From: Catenovulum maritimum
Lineage (GTDB): Bacteria; Pseudomonadota; Gammaproteobacteria; Enterobacterales; Alteromonadaceae
DNA length: 64,000 nt
NCBI RefSeq assembly: GCF_001050375.1
Contig: NZ_KQ130485.1
Coordinates: 1-64,000, forward strand
Direction: 5' to 3'
Under the pieces are notes generated by a model that saw nothing but the letters and a program-made list of their open reading frames with translations, made no database searches and was not told the DNA's origin. Of this stretch, positions 43,543 through 52,405 are shown one piece after another. The first letter of the stretch is position 1, and each line of letters opens with the position of its first letter. The translations under genes were made by a program, and so were the position numbers.

Positions 43543-44730
43543 GTGCAATTTCTACAATCTCTTCTCAATAATTCAGAACTCAATTTAATGGCACAAATCA
43601 CCATTATTATCTGTTTAATTTTATTGCTCAGCATTATCACTTTTAAGCTACTGCTGCCCCTGCTATATAAAGCAATAGAAAGAACTAAACACGATTGGGA
43701 TGATTTACTAATGGATAACCACTTCATTAGTCGCATTTTGATGATAGTTCCGATTATCTTCACTGATAAACTCGTCAAGCTTCAGTTCAATATGCCAGAA
43801 GAAGTAGAAAGCATATTTAGCCGTGCGATCAGTATTCTCATAACCTTAGTCGCAGCATCTGTAATTTTAAGTGTAATCAATACGATTAGAGATGCCTTTT
43901 CTAAAATATCATCTTTAAAAACGTTACCTATCGATAATATACGTCAGCTCGCAGTATTGTCTGTTTACCTAGTCTCAATTATTTTTATTGTCTCAATCAT
44001 ATTTAACAAGTCGCCGCTCGCTCTCCTAACCGGTATTTCAGCTGCTATGGCCTTGGTAATGTTAATCTTTAAGGATGTCATTTTAGGCTTTGTTGCAGGC
44101 GTTCAACTTTCATTAAACCGCTTAGTCAGGGTAGGCGATTGGATAGAATTTAAAAAAGGTAGCGCTGACGGTGATGTTATTTCTGTTGGCTTAACCGTAG
44201 TTAAAGTTAGAAATTTCGATAAAACCATCACCTCTATTCCAGTATATGACTTAGTCTCGAATAGCTTTACGAACTGGCGCGGAATGGAAGAAACTGGCGC
44301 GCGACGAATTAAACGAGCCATCTATTTAGACCAAGCTAGCATAGGGCACTTAAGCCAAGAGAACTATGACAAAATAAAAGATCACCCTTTATTGGCTGAT
44401 TACTTAAAAAACAAACTAGATTCAGGTGTTTCTATCGCCAAACCAAATGAGCTCCCCGCGACTAGAGTATTATCTAATTTGGGTACCTTTAGAGCCTATA
44501 TTGAAGCTTACTTAAATAGCAAAGCTGAAATTAGAAGCGACATGTTAATTATGTGCCGCCAGTTAGCACCGTCATCGGCAGGTCTACCGCTTGAAATATA
44601 TTGCTTTAGTGACACTAATTGGAAGAAGTATGAAGCAATCCAAGCCGATGTATTTGATCACATACTTTGTGCCGCTAACTACTTCGATTTAAAGATTTAT
44701 CAATTTAACTTAGCTGAACAAAATAAATGA
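43543..44730 (+). CDS. MscS-family mechanosensitive channel (YbdG-like)
   Basis: 395 residues, GTG start. About four or five membrane helices lead to the MscS pore helix region (LTGISAAMALVMLIFKDVILGFVAGVQL) and the beta domain (RVGDWIEFKKGSADGDVISVGLTVVKVRNFDKT, in part). The C-terminal part follows the YbdG form (NWRGMEETGARRIKRAIYLD). It opens on membrane tension to release solutes. It overlaps the next gene by four bases (ATGA). Confidence 0.92.
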   Translation: MQFLQSLLNNSELNLMAQITIIICLILLLSIITFKLLLPLLYKAIERTKHDWDDLLMDNHFISRILMIVPIIFTDKLVKLQFNMPEEVESIFSRAISILITLVAASVILSVINTIRDAFSKISSLKTLPIDNIRQLAVLSVYLVSIIFIVSIIFNKSPLALLTGISAAMALVMLIFKDVILGFVAGVQLSLNRLVRVGDWIEFKKGSADGDVISVGLTVVKVRNFDKTITSIPVYDLVSNSFTNWRGMEETGARRIKRAIYLDQASIGHLSQENYDKIKDHPLLADYLKNKLDSGVSIAKPNELPATRVLSNLGTFRAYIEAYLNSKAEIRSDMLIMCRQLAPSSAGLPLEIYCFSDTNWKKYEAIQADVFDHILCAANYFDLKIYQFNLAEQNK

Positions 44731-45176
44731 AAATGATCCCTGTTACTTGGTTAGCTTTAATCGCTCTAATTATGTTGATAGCTAATCAATTAAACATTTT
44801 GGAGCTGGGCTTAAGCCAAAGCATAAAATACAGCTTAGGCTTAGTAGGCTTGATATTAAGCTTAATTATTATAGCTATCTCAGGGATACAATTTAGACGT
44901 CATAAAACCACAGTTAACCCACTATCGCCTGAATCAACGAGCAAAATAGTCAAATCAGGCATCTATGCCTATAGTCGAAATCCTATGTACTTAGCTATGT
45001 TAATCAGTTTATTGAGTTGGGGGATCATTTTAAATAACCTAGCCTCATTACTTATCGCATTTGGCTTTGTGCCTTTAATGAATAAATTGCAAATAAGTAA
45101 AGAAGAGGCTGCTTTATCTCAATTATTTGGTAAAGAGTATCTAGTTTATTTACAGCAAGTTAGAAGATGGCTGTAG
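44727..45176 (+). CDS. Isoprenylcysteine carboxyl methyltransferase-like membrane protein
   Basis: 149 residues with four membrane helices. The C-terminal half carries the ICMT/PEMT pattern: GIYAYSRNPMYLAM, then RxxxEE-like KEEAALSQLFGKEYLVYLQQVRRW. The family methylates carboxyl or phospholipid head groups; the bacterial substrate is unknown. It starts in the MscS gene stop (ATGA). Confidence 0.85.
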   Translation: MKMIPVTWLALIALIMLIANQLNILELGLSQSIKYSLGLVGLILSLIIIAISGIQFRRHKTTVNPLSPESTSKIVKSGIYAYSRNPMYLAMLISLLSWGIILNNLASLLIAFGFVPLMNKLQISKEEAALSQLFGKEYLVYLQQVRRWL

Positions 45177-45255
45177 CTGAACTAACAGGCAAAGTTAAAC
45201 TACAGCGATAACAATTATCTCAAAACGTAATATATAAAGCGAATAGCTGAATCAC

Positions 45256-46566
45256 TTATTGATATAAAGGTAGTTCAGCGATTCTCATATCAATTCTTCT
45301 TTCAAGCAATTTGTATTTTGATGATTCAGTGTCACCATATACTTTCTTGAACGTAGCTTCAGGTAAACCTTCTGGTAAATCATGAATCATAGGGAAGAAG
45401 ACAATACCATCGGTTATATTGGCCAAACGATTTTGAGCTTGTCTAGGCTGTTCGAGCACGTATCTAGCAAAAGCTAAACCGGCTTTATCAGCTGCTAAGT
45501 CAGGAAAACTAAAACCACTGCCGCCTTTATTTGTATCGAGTAACTCTTTTAGCTCACCTATTTTTAATCCCATTTCTTGTCGCATTAAACGCTCTAATAC
45601 AGCAGAGAATAAAAAGTGTAATGGTAAATCGCCACGCCCTTCTATTTGTAACCTAGCATTAGATAATTTATCCAGCTCAACCCTTGGCACTCCAATTAAA
45701 TGGCCAAAACGGCGGCTACCATAAGAAATCGCCAGCGCCCAAAGCGCAGCTTGGTTTTCAAGTGTTGGATCATTATCTTGCGAACGAATTTTAGCGAGCT
45801 GGAAAGCTTTACCGATAAAGAAAGGTAAAGACTTTTTATCTCGGCTAGATAGGTTTAATTGCTCAATTTGGTTCAGTTCAGACATATAAGTCGCTACTAA
45901 CTCAGGTGAAATTTGTAAATCAGCCACCTGACCAGTAAGCGCATTTATTGGTGAGTTTTGCTGAATAGCCGAAATCACTTCACTCTTAAGGTTATCGCTT
46001 AGTAATAAGGTGATATTTAACCCCTTACTCGAAACCTTAGCAGTTTGGACCAGTCCCAAAATATTATTTGCCACTTCGCCTTTAAAATAGTGTGTGATAG
46101 CTTGGGTAATCCCCCACTCGACTAACCAATTTGGTAAAACAAGTTCACCTAGGCTGCAATAATCTATCGCCAGCTTTTCACCTTTGGGTAATAAAATACA
46201 TTTTAAATTAATATATTGCGTTAACTTAGGCGTTTTAATTTCTGTTGTTGCAGATAAGCTAAAGCCGTGTTCTGTCACATTACTTCTGAATTTAGTTAAA
46301 GGCACAGTGTAAGATGCGACAGCTGAAATTGCATCAATATCGCCTTGCGAGAAATAAAAATTTACCGCACCGACACTGTTATTAATTTGATGAGCAACAT
46401 CTCTAAGCGATACCTTTGCTTGTTCTATTCTTGATGCGTCGACTTTATCGACCTCAGCAACAACAGCAACATCAGAACGAATTAAATAAATAGCATAACC
46501 CACAGCCAGTAAACTCAATACAAAGAGCCAAAAAGTTAATTTAATAAGCTTGAAAATATATTTCAT
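45256..46566 (-). CDS. Membrane-anchored periplasmic protein, unknown
   Basis: 436 residues. A single N-terminal transmembrane helix (about 8-28) precedes a large periplasmic part without recognised motifs. The middle alternates beta-like segments (LTQYINLKCILLPKGEKLAIDYCSLGELVLP, in part), and the C-terminal half is helical (GGSGFSFPDLAADKAGLAFARYVLE). The last region resembles polysaccharide- or peptidoglycan-associated alpha/beta folds only loosely. No neighbour hints at a role. Confidence 0.65.
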   Translation of the reverse strand: MKYIFKLIKLTFWLFVLSLLAVGYAIYLIRSDVAVVAEVDKVDASRIEQAKVSLRDVAHQINNSVGAVNFYFSQGDIDAISAVASYTVPLTKFRSNVTEHGFSLSATTEIKTPKLTQYINLKCILLPKGEKLAIDYCSLGELVLPNWLVEWGITQAITHYFKGEVANNILGLVQTAKVSSKGLNITLLLSDNLKSEVISAIQQNSPINALTGQVADLQISPELVATYMSELNQIEQLNLSSRDKKSLPFFIGKAFQLAKIRSQDNDPTLENQAALWALAISYGSRRFGHLIGVPRVELDKLSNARLQIEGRGDLPLHFLFSAVLERLMRQEMGLKIGELKELLDTNKGGSGFSFPDLAADKAGLAFARYVLEQPRQAQNRLANITDGIVFFPMIHDLPEGLPEATFKKVYGDTESSKYKLLERRIDMRIAELPLYQ

Positions 46567-46805
46567 TTACGGGTTATCCATCTGAGTAATGCTTACGCGT
46601 CTATTAATGTCAGTAAAGGGGAGCAATAAAACGCTTTTATTTAATAGTTTTACAGCTGCTAACTAAAAAAACAGCCTAACTGCTAGAGTAGCTTTATGTC
46701 GGTATAATAACAAAGCTGCAATCAAGATACTGATAATTATTAATAAAAATAGCAAGAAGTCAGCATTTTTAATATCTGAACAAGATACTCTGGCACTAAC
46801 AACAA

Positions 46806-46941
46806 GGGCGTTCAAAAATCTGTGTCAGGTAAATACGGTCTAAACTTGTAAATACTCGTTTAACCGCCCTTCAAAGTGTATTGTAAATTGCGACAATGCT
46901 AAGTGTTCTGCACAACTAATACGTAAGGGTCCGTACTTCCT
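46806..46941 (-). pseudogene. Relic of an IS256-type transposase end
   Basis: On the minus strand, 33 codons ending at the TAG at 46840-46842 read ...LRISCAEHLALSQF, TIHFEGRLNEYLQV, like the C-terminus of IS256-family transposases (QFxIxFEGR). An in-frame stop lies just upstream and no further transposase is recognisable. About 15 bases beyond the stop is GGGCGTTCAAAAATCTGTGT, which looks like an IS256-type end. It is a small decayed fragment. Confidence 0.45.
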
Positions 46942-47037
46942 TCAACCCTGTCTCCTTTTCTTTTTCAGACAATGCAAAAATTTCATCCGGTAAGGTTTGC
47001 TGGCAGCATCTTGTCGCAGCAGGAGCATTTAATTAAT

Positions 47038-47553
47038 TCATTCATGTTTTTCTTTCAATTTTGTTTCTATGTTTTCAGCAATACACCTTTCTAAGAAAAG
47101 TTTTTGAGCTAGAGGGGACAGGTTTTCAGCTTCTATTTCTTTAAGCCTTCTTTTACCTATTCTCTTATCAATAACTGCCAATGTTTGAATAAGCGGGTCT
47201 TCTGAGTTTAAGGCCTGCTCAATACTTAAGTCATGAACAAACTCCCAACAAGCTTGATATGCATCTTGACGACTAAGCTCTCCGTAATTACTTAGTTCGT
47301 CACTATTCGCAGAAGCTATTCCATTTGTTAAATCAGGATCTTTGGATACCCACTTTTTGTTGGACTCATCAAACTTTCTAGGAATGTTCCAAAATGCTCT
47401 AGTGCAAAAATTGGCAACAACTTTTTTGTCAATAGTGATCCATGCATGCCCGCATGAACAGGCACCATATGCGGCACTGTTAATAGCGAATCTAGGCCGG
47501 ATAGATGAAGCAATCCTTTGTTCTACAAGATGTTTTAACTTAGTCCATTTCAT
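47038..47553 (-). CDS. SF0329-family protein
   Basis: 171 residues from the ATG at 47553 (MKWTKLKHLVEQRIA), which matches the family start; an ATG at 47589 is less likely. The landmark segment is FAINSAAYGACSCGHAWITID, followed by VVANFCTRAFWN. The family is widespread, small and uncharacterised. It is bordered by an IS256 relic and by tandem repeats, which fits an accessory region. Confidence 0.78.
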   Translation of the reverse strand: MKWTKLKHLVEQRIASSIRPRFAINSAAYGACSCGHAWITIDKKVVANFCTRAFWNIPRKFDESNKKWVSKDPDLTNGIASANSDELSNYGELSRQDAYQACWEFVHDLSIEQALNSEDPLIQTLAVIDKRIGKRRLKEIEAENLSPLAQKLFLERCIAENIETKLKEKHE

Positions 47554-47605
47554 AGTGGTTATTAACGCAGAAGTATAAATATTTATCAATTATTTATTGA
47601 TTTGT

Positions 47606-47649
47606 GATTATTGGTTGATTATTGGTTGATTATTGGTTGATTATTGGTT
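47606..47649. repeat. Four tandem 11-bp repeats (GATTATTGGTT)
   Basis: Four exact copies of GATTATTGGTT, followed by a partial GATTATTA. The array is just upstream of the SF0329-type gene and 50 bases before the leader ORF of the RtcB2 operon. Confidence 0.9.
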
Positions 47650-47704
47650 GATTATTATTCGCCAGCTTAATTAATCATCAACTAACTGTAAAGGAGTAAA
47701 AATC

Positions 47705-47746
47705 ATGACAAATACATCATTACCCTTTGCAGGTCTTGTCCGATAA
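47705..47746 (+). CDS. 13-codon leader ORF upstream of rtcB2
   Basis: ATG at 47705 with a strong AAAGGAG nine bases upstream, encoding MTNTSLPFAGLVR and then TAA. The SD quality makes translation likely. It lies 125 bases before rtcB2, followed by a 7-bp hairpin (47774-47792). It may be a regulatory leader or the start of a decayed gene. Confidence 0.4.
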   Translation: MTNTSLPFAGLVR

Positions 47747-47773
47747 GTAGCAGGAAGCTATCCAATAATTCTT

Positions 47774-47810
47774 TAGCTTTCTGATAAAGCTACGCCCCGG
47801 TCAATTGACC
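47774..47810. promoter_or_regulatory. Hairpin and palindrome in the rtcB2 leader
   Basis: TAGCTTT-ctgat-AAAGCTA (47774-47792) is a 7-bp stem, and GGTCAATTGACC (47799-47810) a perfect 12-bp palindrome. Both lie between the leader ORF and rtcB2. They could be an attenuator and an operator. Confidence 0.4.
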
Positions 47811-47871
47811 TGCCAATACGTTTTTCGTTTTAAATCCTTGTTTTCGAAATAAAGAGAAAGGAATTGGTACT

Positions 47872-49053
47872 ATGGGCAAATCCGTCCAAAAGATTACTGA
47901 ATACGTTAGCCTAATTGCGTCTACTGATACGTGGATTGAAGGGCTAGCAGTACAACAACTGATCAAAACATCAGAATTACAAGGTATGCAGCGAGTAGCT
48001 GGCATGCCGGACTTGCACCCAGGAAGAGGTTATCCAATTGGTGCAGCATTTTTTACAACTAACAAAATTTATCCTGCGTTAGTGGGAAACGATATTGGCT
48101 GTGGTATGTCACTTTGGCAAACATCAGCAAAAGTATCCAAGGTTAACTTAGATAAGTTAGCGAAGAAGTTTGAGCATGTAGAACAACCCTTAGATGAAAG
48201 CTGGACAGAGCATGTTGAAACTAGGAAGTCCGAAAAAGGCATTACAACCGATGCATATGACCATGCATTAGGCACAATCGGTGGGGGTAATCATTTTTCT
48301 GAGTTTCAGGCGATTGATGAAGTTTACGACCAAGATGCTTTGGAAGAACTTGGATTAAACAAAAAGCACCTACAACTTCTTGTGCATTCTGGTTCAAGAG
48401 GTTTAGGGCAATCGATTTTAGTGAACCATGTGACGACACATAATCATGACGGAATCGAAATTGGAGAATCGAGCGGCGAAGCTGATGATTTCGAAGATTA
48501 CATGGAAAAGCATGATGAAGCCGTTCGTTGGGCAGAGCTAAATCGAGAGTTCATTGCTAAACGATTTCTTGAAGCTATTCGAGCTAAAGGAGAGTGTGCT
48601 CTAGATGTAAATCACAATCTAGTTTCACCGAAAGAAATAGAAGGTCAGCAAGGTTGGTTACATAGGAAAGGTGCTACGCCAAGCGATAAAGGGTATGTCG
48701 TTATTCCAGGTTCGCGTGGTGATTACAGCTATTTAGTCAAGCCAGTTGAAGGTGCAGATCAAAGTATGGTGACTAGCCTCTATTCACTAGCACATGGTGC
48801 TGGCAGAAAATGGAAACGCGGTGAATGTCATGGACGATTAGGTCATAAATATAAGCGCGAGGACTTGTATCGTACAGCACTTGGTAGCCGAGTGGTGTGT
48901 GGTAACAAAGAGCTTCTGTATGACGAAGTACCGCAAGCTTATAAAAAGTGCGAAACCGTGATTAGCGATATGGTTGATGCAGGGTTAATCGAAGTCGTTG
49001 CTAAATTGCGGCCAGTATTAACGTTTAAAACCAATGGAGATTGTTCGTCATGA
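47872..49053 (+). CDS. rtcB2: RtcB2-type RNA ligase
   Basis: 393 residues, shorter than classic RtcB. Metal and guanylylation sites are present: NDIGCGMS (Cys metal ligand), [30 protein letters not shown] and SLAHGAGR with the His that takes GMP. RtcB joins 2',3'-cyclic phosphate and 5'-OH RNA ends. The next gene is prfH, overlapping by four bases. In that pairing RtcB2 is known to reseal 16S rRNA cut in the decoding centre. AAAGGA precedes the ATG. Confidence 0.93.
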   Translation: MGKSVQKITEYVSLIASTDTWIEGLAVQQLIKTSELQGMQRVAGMPDLHPGRGYPIGAAFFTTNKIYPALVGNDIGCGMSLWQTSAKVSKVNLDKLAKKFEHVEQPLDESWTEHVETRKSEKGITTDAYDHALGTIGGGNHFSEFQAIDEVYDQDALEELGLNKKHLQLLVHSGSRGLGQSILVNHVTTHNHDGIEIGESSGEADDFEDYMEKHDEAVRWAELNREFIAKRFLEAIRAKGECALDVNHNLVSPKEIEGQQGWLHRKGATPSDKGYVVIPGSRGDYSYLVKPVEGADQSMVTSLYSLAHGAGRKWKRGECHGRLGHKYKREDLYRTALGSRVVCGNKELLYDEVPQAYKKCETVISDMVDAGLIEVVAKLRPVLTFKTNGDCSS

Positions 49054-49688
49054 TATTACTGCAATTATCATCAGGGCAAGGTCCAATTGAATGTTGTAAG
49101 GCCATTGGTTTAGCACTAAAAGCAATTGAAAAAGACTGCCGAGCTGAAAATATAAAGTTTGATGTCGTTGATAAAGTTTCTGCCAATGAAAAAGATTGTT
49201 TCAAATCGGCAGTGTTAAAACTGGATTCAAAGTTTGAGGAGAAAGCCAAGCAATTGGCTCTCTCTTGGCAAGGAGCTATGTTGTGGGTCTGTCAAAGTAG
49301 CTTTCGACCTAAACATAAGCGTAAGAATTGGTTTTTCAGTGGGCAAATGTTCGAGATCGATGAGTCGAAACTAGATAGTGGTGTAACGTTTCAAACGTGC
49401 AGAGCGTCGGGAGCAGGTGGCCAGCATGTGAATACAACCGATTCGGCTGTACGTGCTACTCACTCTGAAACAGGCATTTCAGTGCGTGTAGAAAGTGAAC
49501 GCAGTCAGCACGCCAACAAGCGACTAGCCAAAGCCCTCTTGTTTCAGAAGTTGGAAATGATGAAGCAAGAGCAAATGACTTCTCAAGAGAAAGCTCGTTG
49601 GCAACAACACTGGGAACTCGAACGAGGCAATCCAGTTAAAATATTTAAAGGAGAAAAATTTGCCCTTATGACTAGAAAAAGTTGCTAG
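49050..49688 (+). CDS. prfH: Peptide release factor homologue PrfH
   Basis: 212 residues from the ATG at 49050, which overlaps the rtcB2 stop (ATGA). The GGQ peptidyl-hydrolase motif is intact ([18 protein letters not shown]), but the stop-codon recognition domain of RF1/RF2 is missing. PrfH is thought to free the nascent chain from ribosomes with damaged decoding centres so that RtcB2 can repair them. The N-terminal 90 residues are specific to PrfH. The next gene follows by 23 bases. Confidence 0.93.
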   Translation: MILLQLSSGQGPIECCKAIGLALKAIEKDCRAENIKFDVVDKVSANEKDCFKSAVLKLDSKFEEKAKQLALSWQGAMLWVCQSSFRPKHKRKNWFFSGQMFEIDESKLDSGVTFQTCRASGAGGQHVNTTDSAVRATHSETGISVRVESERSQHANKRLAKALLFQKLEMMKQEQMTSQEKARWQQHWELERGNPVKIFKGEKFALMTRKSC

Positions 49689-49711
49689 AGCAAAATCAAC
49701 AAGGATTGAAT

Positions 49712-50047
49712 ATGAAAAACCTACTTTTTATATGCAGCCGAAACCAATGGCGCAGTCCAACGGGAGAACAGGTTTGGAGAACCCATCCAGAAGTATCTGT
49801 AAGGTCGGCTGGTACGAGCCCTAAAGCGCGTAGGACTGCAACAGCCAAAGATATTCAATGGGCTGACGTCATTTTTGTTATGGAAGAAAAACATAAAAAT
49901 CGCTTAAAGGCTCAGTTTACTCGACTTTTAGATTACAAGGATATTTATGTGCTCGATATACCAGACGAGTATCAGTATATGGATGAAGAATTAATTGAAA
50001 TTATGAAGCAATCGGTTGGCGGCTATTTAGGAATAGCGGCAATCTAA
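49712..50047 (+). CDS. Low-molecular-weight phosphotyrosine-phosphatase-like protein
   Basis: 111 residues from the ATG at 49712 (MKNLLFICSRNQWRS). The P-loop CxxxxxR is CSRNQWR (Cys8, Arg14 counting from this start), with the later acidic region IYVLDIPDEYQYMD in place of the usual DP loop. Third gene after rtcB2 and prfH and likely co-transcribed. Substrate unknown; an RNA- or phosphate-end processing role is a guess. Such phosphatases recur next to this gene pair as far as I recall. Confidence 0.8.
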   Translation: MKNLLFICSRNQWRSPTGEQVWRTHPEVSVRSAGTSPKARRTATAKDIQWADVIFVMEEKHKNRLKAQFTRLLDYKDIYVLDIPDEYQYMDEELIEIMKQSVGGYLGIAAI

Positions 50048-50181
50048 AGCCAAAAAACTTACTAGAGGGTAGAACGATGAATTGTGGAATAAAAATTTTC
50101 GCAATGAAGAGGTAGGCCGCTGTTTCTATCGAACAATACTGCAGCTAATACTCCGGGTACAAGATATTTAAAAATAAAAAA

Positions 50182-50199
50182 CCCTGTTAAGAAACAGGG
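50182..50199 (-). terminator. Terminator of ssb
   Basis: CCCTGTT-aaga-AACAGGG, a 7-bp stem. On the minus strand it is followed by TTTTTTATTTTT, so it mainly serves ssb; the plus side has a shorter T run and may also end the phosphatase transcript. Confidence 0.8.
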
Positions 50200-50239
50200 C
50201 TTTGTAAAGAATTAAGTATGTACTTAAAAAGTTGGAACT

Positions 50240-50833
50240 TTAGAACGGAATATCGTCATCAAAATCTAAATTAGGCTCTGTTGGTGGCGCTGCTTGTGGT
50301 GCAGGTGCTGCCGCTGGACGACCTTGTGGTTGCTGATAACCACCGCCTTGAGGTTGCTGAGCAGGCGGCTGTTGGTAACCACCAGGGTTAGCCTGAGGCG
50401 CTTGATTATATTGAGGCTGCGCAGCAGGTTTTTGGTAACCACCTTGGCCTTGAGGAGCGTATCCACCTTGACCTTGGTTGTCAGATTTTTTATCCAACAT
50501 TTGCATTACGCCATTCATATCAACCACAATTTCTGTGCTGTATCTATCTTGGCCTTGTTGATCTTGCCATTTACGAGTTTGCAATTTACCTTCTAAGTAA
50601 ACTTGCGAACCTTTACGTAAATATTCACCTGCGATTTCAGCTAATTTGCCAAAAATAACCACTCTGTGCCATTCTGTTTTTTCTTGTAATTGGCCAGAAT
50701 TACGATCTTTCCAACTTTCAGATGTCGCAATTGTTAAGTTAGCGACTGCGTTGCCATTTGGCATGTAACGCACTTCAGGATCTTGTCCTAAGTTACCCAC
50801 TAGAATAACTTTATTAATACCACGAGCTGCCAT
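50240..50833 (-). CDS. ssb: Single-stranded DNA-binding protein
   Basis: 197 residues. The OB-fold fills the first 110 ([47 protein letters not shown]). A long Gln/Pro/Gly-rich linker follows with repeated GGYQQP units, then the acidic tip DFDDDIPF that binds partner proteins. It protects single-stranded DNA in replication and repair. It starts ten bases after the upstream MFS gene and shares the region with uvrA, as in related species. Confidence 0.97.
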   Translation of the reverse strand: MAARGINKVILVGNLGQDPEVRYMPNGNAVANLTIATSESWKDRNSGQLQEKTEWHRVVIFGKLAEIAGEYLRKGSQVYLEGKLQTRKWQDQQGQDRYSTEIVVDMNGVMQMLDKKSDNQGQGGYAPQGQGGYQKPAAQPQYNQAPQANPGGYQQPPAQQPQGGGYQQPQGRPAAAPAPQAAPPTEPNLDFDDDIPF

Positions 50834-50843
50834 TTCGGTTCTC

Positions 50844-52220
50844 CTAATTTTGTTTTACATGTTGAGCAAGCCAAGTCTGCAACTTAGCTTCGTCCAACTG
50901 CGCGGGTAATGTTTTTAAGTATGCCAGTTGTTCTTCAACAATGACAACAGCTTCTTCAATACCAGTAATTTCAATTAATTCTTGTGCCATCACTTCAGCA
51001 GCGGCTTGGTTTTCAACACTTACCGAGACTACTTTAGGTTTGGTCTTAATAGGTAAGCTTAATTTATTACTAATTATTAACCAAGGAAAAGCTAATAAAC
51101 TAGCGCCAATTAGCACACCTGCTACAGTAAAGTTTTGCAGTAATACGCCGCCTAAGAGGCCACCGCAAAATGCACCGGCAAACTGACAGCTAGAAAACAC
51201 GCCCATTGCAGAGCCTTTCTGTCCAACTGGTGCTAACCGACTTACCCAAGCCGGTAAGTTGGCTTCTAGATAGTTAAACGCAGCAAAAAAGATAATCAAA
51301 GCAGCGAGTAAGCCGCCTGCTGATTGGCCCATAAACAACATAAGTAACATAGCCGCTGAGATTAAACCAATCGAAATCTTAAACATTAGCGTTTCTTTTT
51401 GCTTTTTCATTGCCCACATCAGCATAGGTGCCATAACTAAAAATGAAGCGAGCAAGGCTGGAAAATATAGCATCCAATGACTTTTAGAGCTAAAGCCAGC
51501 ATCGACTAGTAATCCAGGCACAACCACAAATAAGCAAGTTAGCTGTAAATGTAAAAAGAACACACCTAAATTTAATTTGCGTAAATTAGGATGCTTGATT
51601 AGTTGTTTAATTTGAGCTGGGACAGGTATAGCGTCGCGATTTGAGCCTTTGGTGACCGAATGTGGTAATTGAGTTAGCACTAGTAAAATACCAATTCCGG
51701 CTAGAACAGCTGTGACATAAAAAATACCAGATAAACCAGCTTTATCAGCGATAATAGGACCCACCACCATAGCGGCTGCAAAAGATAAACCTATGCACAT
51801 GCCGATCACGGCCATGACTTTAGATCTTTGTTCTTCTCTGGTTAAATCTGCCGCGAGCGCCAACACGGCACTAGCAATTGCGCCGGTTCCTTGCATAAAA
51901 CGACCAACGGCAACCCCAAAAATATTATCGGCAGTGGCGGCAACTAAGCTACCAATCGCAAATAGGGTTAAACCGATTAAAATAACAGGGCGACGACCAA
52001 TTTTGTCTGATAGCAAACCCATAGGTATTTGCAATAAGGCTTGAGTCAGGCCGTAAGCACCTATCACTATGCCAATCCATAACGGTGAAAAGCCTTCAAT
52101 TTGCTGACCATATACTGCCATTACAGGCATGATCATAAACAAACCTAACATGCGTAAACTAAAGATACTCGCTAGGATTGCTGCAATTTTCTTTTCGTAT
52201 TTAGTTAAACCGTTTGACAT
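50844..52220 (-). CDS. MFS transporter, YajR-like with C-terminal domain
   Basis: 458 residues from the ATG at 52220 ([12 protein letters not shown]). Twelve membrane helices with the MFS A motif ([11 protein letters not shown]) and WVSRLAP/GxxxSxxQ patterns. A soluble C-terminal domain of about 60 residues ([33 protein letters not shown]) resembles the YAM domain of E. coli YajR. The substrate is unknown. It lies between ssb and uvrA, as in several relatives. Confidence 0.88.
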   Translation of the reverse strand: MSNGLTKYEKKIAAILASIFSLRMLGLFMIMPVMAVYGQQIEGFSPLWIGIVIGAYGLTQALLQIPMGLLSDKIGRRPVILIGLTLFAIGSLVAATADNIFGVAVGRFMQGTGAIASAVLALAADLTREEQRSKVMAVIGMCIGLSFAAAMVVGPIIADKAGLSGIFYVTAVLAGIGILLVLTQLPHSVTKGSNRDAIPVPAQIKQLIKHPNLRKLNLGVFFLHLQLTCLFVVVPGLLVDAGFSSKSHWMLYFPALLASFLVMAPMLMWAMKKQKETLMFKISIGLISAAMLLMLFMGQSAGGLLAALIIFFAAFNYLEANLPAWVSRLAPVGQKGSAMGVFSSCQFAGAFCGGLLGGVLLQNFTVAGVLIGASLLAFPWLIISNKLSLPIKTKPKVVSVSVENQAAAEVMAQELIEITGIEEAVVIVEEQLAYLKTLPAQLDEAKLQTWLAQHVKQN

Positions 52221-52328
52221 AAATTTTCGGGTATTGAGAACATTATTTTGAGCGCACCAGTATAACATGAGTCTGGGGCTAGAATTTAAAATTATTTTAC
52301 CCTGTATCTCTAAATTTGTAAAAAACTA

Positions 52329-52344
52329 CTGTATAGTTAACCAG
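52329..52344. promoter_or_regulatory. LexA (SOS) box upstream of uvrA
   Basis: CTGTATAGTTAACCAG fits CTGT-N8-ACAG with one mismatch (CCAG) and is preceded by TA, as in the TACTGT consensus. It lies 62 bases before the uvrA start and on the divergent side of the MFS/ssb genes, where LexA control is expected. Confidence 0.7.
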
Positions 52345-52405
52345 ATTAATTTCTGCTTATAAAAACATATAAGCTCACTTTATTTATTGTTCGGTTTAAT
52401 TTGTC

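Noticed and set aside
50075-50113. 12-codon ORF after the phosphatase gene (ATG at 50075)
   Set aside because: It has an AGAGGG upstream but no recognisable product and nothing follows in frame; too weak to call.
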